Origin: an uncultured Pelagibacteraceae bacterium
GTDB taxonomy: Bacteria; Pseudomonadota; Alphaproteobacteria; Pelagibacterales; Pelagibacteraceae
Direction: 5' to 3'
Length of the DNA: 64,000 nucleotides
Assembly (NCBI GenBank): GCA_902543485.1
Contig: CACBYP010000001.1
Location: forward strand, 62,001-126,000
Shown here: positions 59,936-64,000 of the stretch, in pieces
How positions within the stretch are numbered: position 1 is the first letter of the stretch
Layout: the number at the start of each line of letters is the position of its first letter
Notes under the pieces: generated by a model
The model's database searches: none
Seen by the model: the letters and a program-made list of their open reading frames with translations, nothing else
What the model was told of the DNA's origin: nothing
Position numbers and translations under genes: made by a program

Positions 59936-61291
59936 TCACTTACTGACTACTTCTCTTGTATTTGCGTTGTAAGATTCTGTAAATGGAACATCAACTACAA
60001 TTGCATCGACCGGTTCTCCAGGTTTATCAGAATATTTTTCTGGTAGGTGGACTTTAAATTTCGATCCAACCTTACCCTTTGGAAAACCATTTGCATTTAG
60101 CGTGCCATCAAATGGAACGTATCCCATGGCAATATTTTTCCCTTTTTCTGGGTGATACCAAGGAGAAGTTATAAATCCTACAGGCTCACTGCCGTTTTCT
60201 GAAATTAACCAAAAATCTGGAGCATATTCTTCAATAGGTTTTCCTCCTAATTCAAGTCCAACTAATTGAAGTTTGTAAGGTTTATGACCTGCTTTTAAAT
60301 CAGCTTTCATTTTCTCGAGAGCTTTTTTACCAATGTAATCTGCTTTTTTGTTCCATTCACCTTTACCAGATAAAGAAACTTGATATCCAAGATTACATTG
60401 AAATGGATTATGCTCATGATCCATATCTTGTCCCCATGAAAGAATTCCAGCTTGTATCCTTCTATGGTGTGCAGGAGCAATTACCATTAAGTTATGTTTT
60501 TTACCTGCTTCAAGAACAGCATTCCACATATCTTCGGCATATAAAGTTGCTTCTCTTAAATATATTTCAAATCCAGACTCGCCTGAAAAACCTGTTTGAG
60601 AAATTATACAACTTCTTCCACCAACTTTTGCAGAAGCCAATCCATAAAAAGGCATGTTATCAATATCAACTTCACTTCCACAAAGATCTTTCATCAAAGC
60701 TTTTGCTTTAGGACCTTGAATTTGTACAGGACAAGCATCTATTTCATTAATTTGAACATTAAACCTTTCATCTGCATTTACTCCTTGCAGATATAATCCT
60801 ATATCACTATCTGATAAACTAAACCAAAATTCATCTTTAGAAATTCTTAAAAGAATAGGATCATTTAATACTCCTCCATAAGAATTACACAAAATTACAT
60901 ATCTTCCTCTCATTGGAGAAATTTTTGTAGCATCTCTTGTAATTACATAATCAACAAATTTTTCTGCATCTGGTCCTTTAACTTGTATTTGTCTTTCAAC
61001 TGCAACATTCCACATTGTTACATGGTTTTTAATTGCTTCGTACTCAACCATTGCACCACCATCTTCAGGTTTAACATAACCTCTTGGATGATAAATTCTG
61101 TTATAAACAGTTGCTCTCCAACATCCTGCTTTCATAGATAAATGCCAGTATGGAGATTTCCTTACTCTTGTTGATATTAGCATCTCAACTTTAGTAGGTC
61201 CGCTTTGCCTTAAATTGTATGGTACTTTTCTATCAGACTGATCTACTGATGTTGTATGTCTTAGTTTACTATAGTCAAATTCATTAGACAT
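59936..61291 (-). CDS. DmdA-like THF-dependent methyltransferase (GcvT family)
   Basis: A 451-residue GcvT-fold protein. NSYGGVLNDPILLRI, VAVERQIQVKGPD, SQTGFSGESGFEIY and RRIQAGILSWGQDMD match DMSP demethylase DmdA in type (it also has GGxLNDP and SGFEIY), and the protein is also comparable in length to the LigM/DesA O-demethylases. DmdA is about 369 residues, so this one carries an extra C-terminal stretch of roughly 80 residues. It should move a methyl group from a methylated substrate to tetrahydrofolate. The upstream MetF-like gene overlaps it by 8 bases and could process the methyl-THF formed. The substrate is unknown. Confidence 0.72.
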   Translation of the reverse strand: MSNEFDYSKLRHTTSVDQSDRKVPYNLRQSGPTKVEMLISTRVRKSPYWHLSMKAGCWRATVYNRIYHPRGYVKPEDGGAMVEYEAIKNHVTMWNVAVERQIQVKGPDAEKFVDYVITRDATKISPMRGRYVILCNSYGGVLNDPILLRISKDEFWFSLSDSDIGLYLQGVNADERFNVQINEIDACPVQIQGPKAKALMKDLCGSEVDIDNMPFYGLASAKVGGRSCIISQTGFSGESGFEIYLREATLYAEDMWNAVLEAGKKHNLMVIAPAHHRRIQAGILSWGQDMDHEHNPFQCNLGYQVSLSGKGEWNKKADYIGKKALEKMKADLKAGHKPYKLQLVGLELGGKPIEEYAPDFWLISENGSEPVGFITSPWYHPEKGKNIAMGYVPFDGTLNANGFPKGKVGSKFKVHLPEKYSDKPGEPVDAIVVDVPFTESYNANTREVVSK

Positions 61292-62012
61292 AGTTATTCT
61301 CCTTCAACCACTTGTTAGTTTCCTTCAAGCCGCCGAATGTATAAATGTGGAAATAATCAGTATGCGATTTAACTTTCCCAATTAAATCATTAGGGTCTTT
61401 AGGTTTCAACAAATCTAACGCCTTACTAAAATTAGATTTAAGAAAGTTAATGGAATTTTTTGCCCCTACAATATTAGCAAATTTAATTAAGCTAGATATT
61501 TTCATTGGCCCAGTTATTCCAACATGAACTGGTATTGTTTGTTTTGAGATAAAATCTATAATAGGCTGAGTATCCATTAGCCATTGTGTAACTATATAAT
61601 CAGCATAAGGCTTTTTATCTATCATAGCTTTTTCTAAATCAGAGTCGGATATATCAGGACTCCCCTCGGGATGTCCAGCAATTCCAATCTTGATGCCATC
61701 AAAAAACCCTGTCTCTAACATTTGATATGAGCTATCAAATTTTCCAATCGGATCACGACTTCCACCTATCACCAAGACCTGCTTAACACCCAAATCTTTA
61801 CATCTAGAAACATAATCTTTTAGCTGATTTTCATCATTTATTGACCTTGCTGGGAAGTGAGGAACTGGATTAAATCCCTCTTTAACTAACTCTCCAGATT
61901 GTTGAGCAGTCTCTTTATAATCACCTCCAGGTAGCATTGTTACATAAACATCTTTTACCTTAGGCAACGTACTTAAATCAGTTTTAGGACCTATTTCTAA
62001 AGAAAAATTCAT
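61284..62012 (-). CDS. short methylenetetrahydrofolate reductase
   Basis: A 242-residue MetF-fold protein, shorter than the usual 290. The catalytic pattern remains: glutamate in FSLEIGPK, LVIGGSRDP, AGHPEGSPD (usually AGYPEGHP) and IVTQWLMD. It may run from methyl-THF to methylene-THF, given the GcvT partner. It is the first gene of a unit that continues with the DmdA-like gene, the 35-aa ORF and Yip1; the GcvT ATG overlaps its end by 8 bases. Confidence 0.82.
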   Translation of the reverse strand: MNFSLEIGPKTDLSTLPKVKDVYVTMLPGGDYKETAQQSGELVKEGFNPVPHFPARSINDENQLKDYVSRCKDLGVKQVLVIGGSRDPIGKFDSSYQMLETGFFDGIKIGIAGHPEGSPDISDSDLEKAMIDKKPYADYIVTQWLMDTQPIIDFISKQTIPVHVGITGPMKISSLIKFANIVGAKNSINFLKSNFSKALDLLKPKDPNDLIGKVKSHTDYFHIYTFGGLKETNKWLKENNYV

Positions 62013-62116
62013 AACTAAATTCTTAATTATTTTATATTCCGTGTCTATAAAAATATTAAACAGCTGAACACATTGTAACCCATTGTCATGATCCGAAAAT
62101 TTAATTAAATTTAGTC

Positions 62117-63334
62117 ATGGAAAATAAATTATCTCAAATTACAGAATTATTCTCCAAAACAAGACAGCAAACGCTATCTCTGTGCGAGAACTTAGAGGCT
62201 GAGGATATGGTCATACAGCCCAGCAAAAATGTTAGCCCACTTAAGTGGCATCTTGGTCACACCACATGGTTCTTCGAAAAATTCATCTTGTCAGAATTAG
62301 ATGATAGTTACAAACCTTTTAACAAAGATTACAATTACATATTTAATTCATATTATAATTCTGTGGGTGAGTACAATCCTCGAAATAAGAGAGGTTCACT
62401 AAATAGACCCATCTTAAAAGATGTTGTAAAATATAGACACTATGTAACTGAAAATATTATTGATTTTTTAAAAAGGACAAAAAATAACAGGACATCATTT
62501 TTAGTTGAACTAGGTTCAAATCACGAACAACAGCATCAAGAATTAATGTTAATGGATATTAAAAATATTTTTTACAACAATCCATTGATGCCGACTTATA
62601 ATTCTAACGATGATAAACCAGCTGTTAAAGAAAAAAATGAATTAACATTAGAAATCGCTAAGAAATTTAAATATGGAAACGACGAAGATATTTTTTGTTA
62701 CGATAATGAATTACCGGTATCTGAAACGCAATTAGATCCTTTTAAATTGTATTCATTTGTTACTAATGGAGAGTGGAAAGAATTTATTAATGATGGTGGA
62801 TATAAAAATCATGAGTTTTGGTTATCTGATGGATGGGACTTTGTAAATAATAATAAATTGGAAAGACCAATGTATTGGATAGATAATAATAATTATTTTA
62901 CATTAAATGGTGTAAAAAAAATTGATAATGAAAAACCAGTTTCCCATATAAGTTTTTATGAAGCCGATGCTTTTGCAAGATACAAAAACAAAAGATTACC
63001 AACCGAATTTGAACTAGAGTATTTTTTAAAACAATCTGAGAAAAAAGGTAATTTTTTAGAAAATAAAATTTTTCATGAAGTAGAGGAAAAAGCAGACGAT
63101 GTTTATGGAAATTTATGGGCTTGGACAAGTAGTAATTACACGCCTTACAAAAAATACAAACCTTATGAAGGAAATCTAGGAGAATATAATAATAAATTTA
63201 TGTGCAATCAGTTTGTCTTAAAAGGTGGCTCACATTCTACATCTATTAATCACATCAGAGCATCTTATAGAAATTTCTTTTACCCAAGTGATACTTGGCA
63301 GTTTTGCGGTGTCAGACTAGCTGATGATATCTAG
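62117..63334 (+). CDS. egtB: ergothioneine sulfoxide synthase EgtB
   Basis: A 405-residue EgtB: N-terminal DinB-like four-helix domain with LKWHLGHTTWFFE (His48) and NHEQQHQE (His136, His140), the three-histidine iron site, followed by an FGE-sulfatase domain ending LKGGSHSTSINHIRASYRNFFYPSDTWQFCGVRLADD. It joins trimethylhistidine (hercynine) to a thiol using oxygen. The stop overlaps the GTG of egtD. Ergothioneine would protect this surface-water cell from oxidants and light. Confidence 0.9.
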   Translation: MENKLSQITELFSKTRQQTLSLCENLEAEDMVIQPSKNVSPLKWHLGHTTWFFEKFILSELDDSYKPFNKDYNYIFNSYYNSVGEYNPRNKRGSLNRPILKDVVKYRHYVTENIIDFLKRTKNNRTSFLVELGSNHEQQHQELMLMDIKNIFYNNPLMPTYNSNDDKPAVKEKNELTLEIAKKFKYGNDEDIFCYDNELPVSETQLDPFKLYSFVTNGEWKEFINDGGYKNHEFWLSDGWDFVNNNKLERPMYWIDNNNYFTLNGVKKIDNEKPVSHISFYEADAFARYKNKRLPTEFELEYFLKQSEKKGNFLENKIFHEVEEKADDVYGNLWAWTSSNYTPYKKYKPYEGNLGEYNNKFMCNQFVLKGGSHSTSINHIRASYRNFFYPSDTWQFCGVRLADDI

Positions 63335-64000
63335 TGACTAATTTAAAATTAATAAACATAAACAATCAAATTCAAGATGATAAAAAATTAATCTTACAAG
63401 GATTATTAAATAAAAAACAAAAATATTTACTGCCAAAATATTTTTATGATGAAAAAGGTTCGAAGTTATTTAATAAAATAACAAACCTTAAAGAATATTA
63501 CCCAACAAACAAAGAGTTAGAAATACTAGGTAGTTCACAAAAAGAGATAAGAAAGAAATTACCAATTCATTCAACAATTGTAGAATTCGGAAGTGGCTCA
63601 AATAAAAAAATCAACAAATTTATAAATTCATTAAGCAAACCCAAAGAATATATTCCTATAGATATTAGTAAGGAATATTTGTTTGAAAATGCATCAATAA
63701 TTGCAAAAAAATTCTCAGATTTAAAAGTAACAGCAATATGTGCTGACTTTAGTCAGACCAATAGATTAAATAAAATTTTAAAAAATAAAAAAAAAATAGT
63801 CAGTTTTTTTCCAGGATCTACCATAGGAAATTATTTACCCAAAAATGCAAATAAAATATTAAAAAATTTTTCAAAAATCATAGGTAAAAATTCTTATTTA
63901 GTAATTGGGGTAGATTTAATCAAAAATAAGAAGACCCTTGAAAATGCTTATAATGATAAATTGAGAGTAACAGCTAAATTTAATAAAAATATATTAAATG
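63334..64000 (+). CDS. egtD: histidine N-alpha-methyltransferase EgtD, N-terminal part
   Basis: The frame opens at GTG 63334, sharing its G with the egtB stop, and runs off the window end. The visible 222 residues contain LLPKYFYDEKGSKLFNKITNLKEYYPT, VEFGSGSNKK (SAM-binding glycine loop) and VSFFPGSTIGN, all diagnostic of the EgtD family. EgtD triply methylates histidine to hercynine using SAM. The GTG start is chosen because it is the only one near the overlap. The order egtB-egtD is the common bacterial pairing. Confidence 0.88.
   Translation, partial: MTNLKLININNQIQDDKKLILQGLLNKKQKYLLPKYFYDEKGSKLFNKITNLKEYYPTNKELEILGSSQKEIRKKLPIHSTIVEFGSGSNKKINKFINSLSKPKEYIPIDISKEYLFENASIIAKKFSDLKVTAICADFSQTNRLNKILKNKKKIVSFFPGSTIGNYLPKNANKILKNFSKIIGKNSYLVIGVDLIKNKKTLENAYNDKLRVTAKFNKNILN

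Noticed and set aside
1-64000. CRISPR arrays, prophage, insertion sequences, tRNA or rRNA genes
   Set aside because: No regularly spaced repeats, transposase motifs, tRNA-like cloverleafs or rRNA sequence were noticed; the AT-rich homopolymer runs are background.

Overview
The window is compact, strongly AT-rich and gene-dense. Neighbours overlap by 1-13 bases or sit a few bases apart, and no gap longer than about 150 bases is left unexplained. Gene content and order (AT-rich one-carbon cluster, glycine betaine ABC system, trimethylamine monooxygenase, N-methylglutamate synthase genes, tetrameric sarcosine oxidase, Fe-alcohol dehydrogenase beside formate-THF ligase) point to a streamlined marine alphaproteobacterium of the SAR11/Pelagibacter type. 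This is inferred from gene families; no rRNA is present. No tRNA, rRNA, IS element, prophage or CRISPR was seen.

Layout. 1-6546: end of a fatty-acid oxidation enzyme, a cyclophilin, an HExxH secreted protein, a small membrane ORF coupled to an agmatinase-like ureohydrolase, an aldehyde dehydrogenase, ArgE, CsaA and a LysE exporter. 6549-13025: aconitase, a YfgM-like TPR membrane protein, BamB, a cupin-like protein, a ZapE/AFG1 ATPase and YjbQ in one tightly packed plus-strand run. 13026-28145 (minus strand): photolyase, a diaminopropionate-ammonia-lyase-like PLP enzyme, gmaS, ammonium transporter, N-methylglutamate synthase (mgsCBA), a second glutamine synthetase-like gene, a DadA-type FAD oxidoreductase, a MarR-like protein and a DUF1989-GcvT fusion.

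28178-40742 (plus strand): a palindromic operator candidate and promoter, proX, a terminator, a MORN protein, a membrane-anchored protein, proV and a double-length proW, then gpsA and a carbohydrate ABC transporter ending in a GH63-like cytoplasmic hydrolase. 40752-50997: tmm, Fe-ADH, a class I amidotransferase, fhs and soxBDAG. 50997-55746: BT1-type transporter, small genes, SRAP protein, purK and purE. 55851-59248: an uncharacterised operon of a zinc-ligand-poor M19 dipeptidase homologue, a 550-aa unknown, DUF3726 and a 55-aa zinc-ribbon ORF. 59245-62012: Yip1 protein, a 35-aa membrane ORF, a DmdA-like GcvT protein and a short MetF. 62117-64000: egtB and the start of egtD.

Taken together, much of the window imports methylated nitrogen compounds (ProXVW, Amt) and moves their methyl groups to tetrahydrofolate. 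Tmm oxidises trimethylamine, GmaS and MgsABC assimilate methylamine, and SoxBDAG or an N-methylglutamate dehydrogenase plus two further GcvT proteins feed methylene- or methyl-THF. Fhs and the MetF-like enzyme then process it. The least explained parts are the 55851-59248 operon, the DmdA-like/MetF pair, the DUF1989-GcvT unit, and an immunoglobulin-like (DUF11-like) insertion in a sugar permease.
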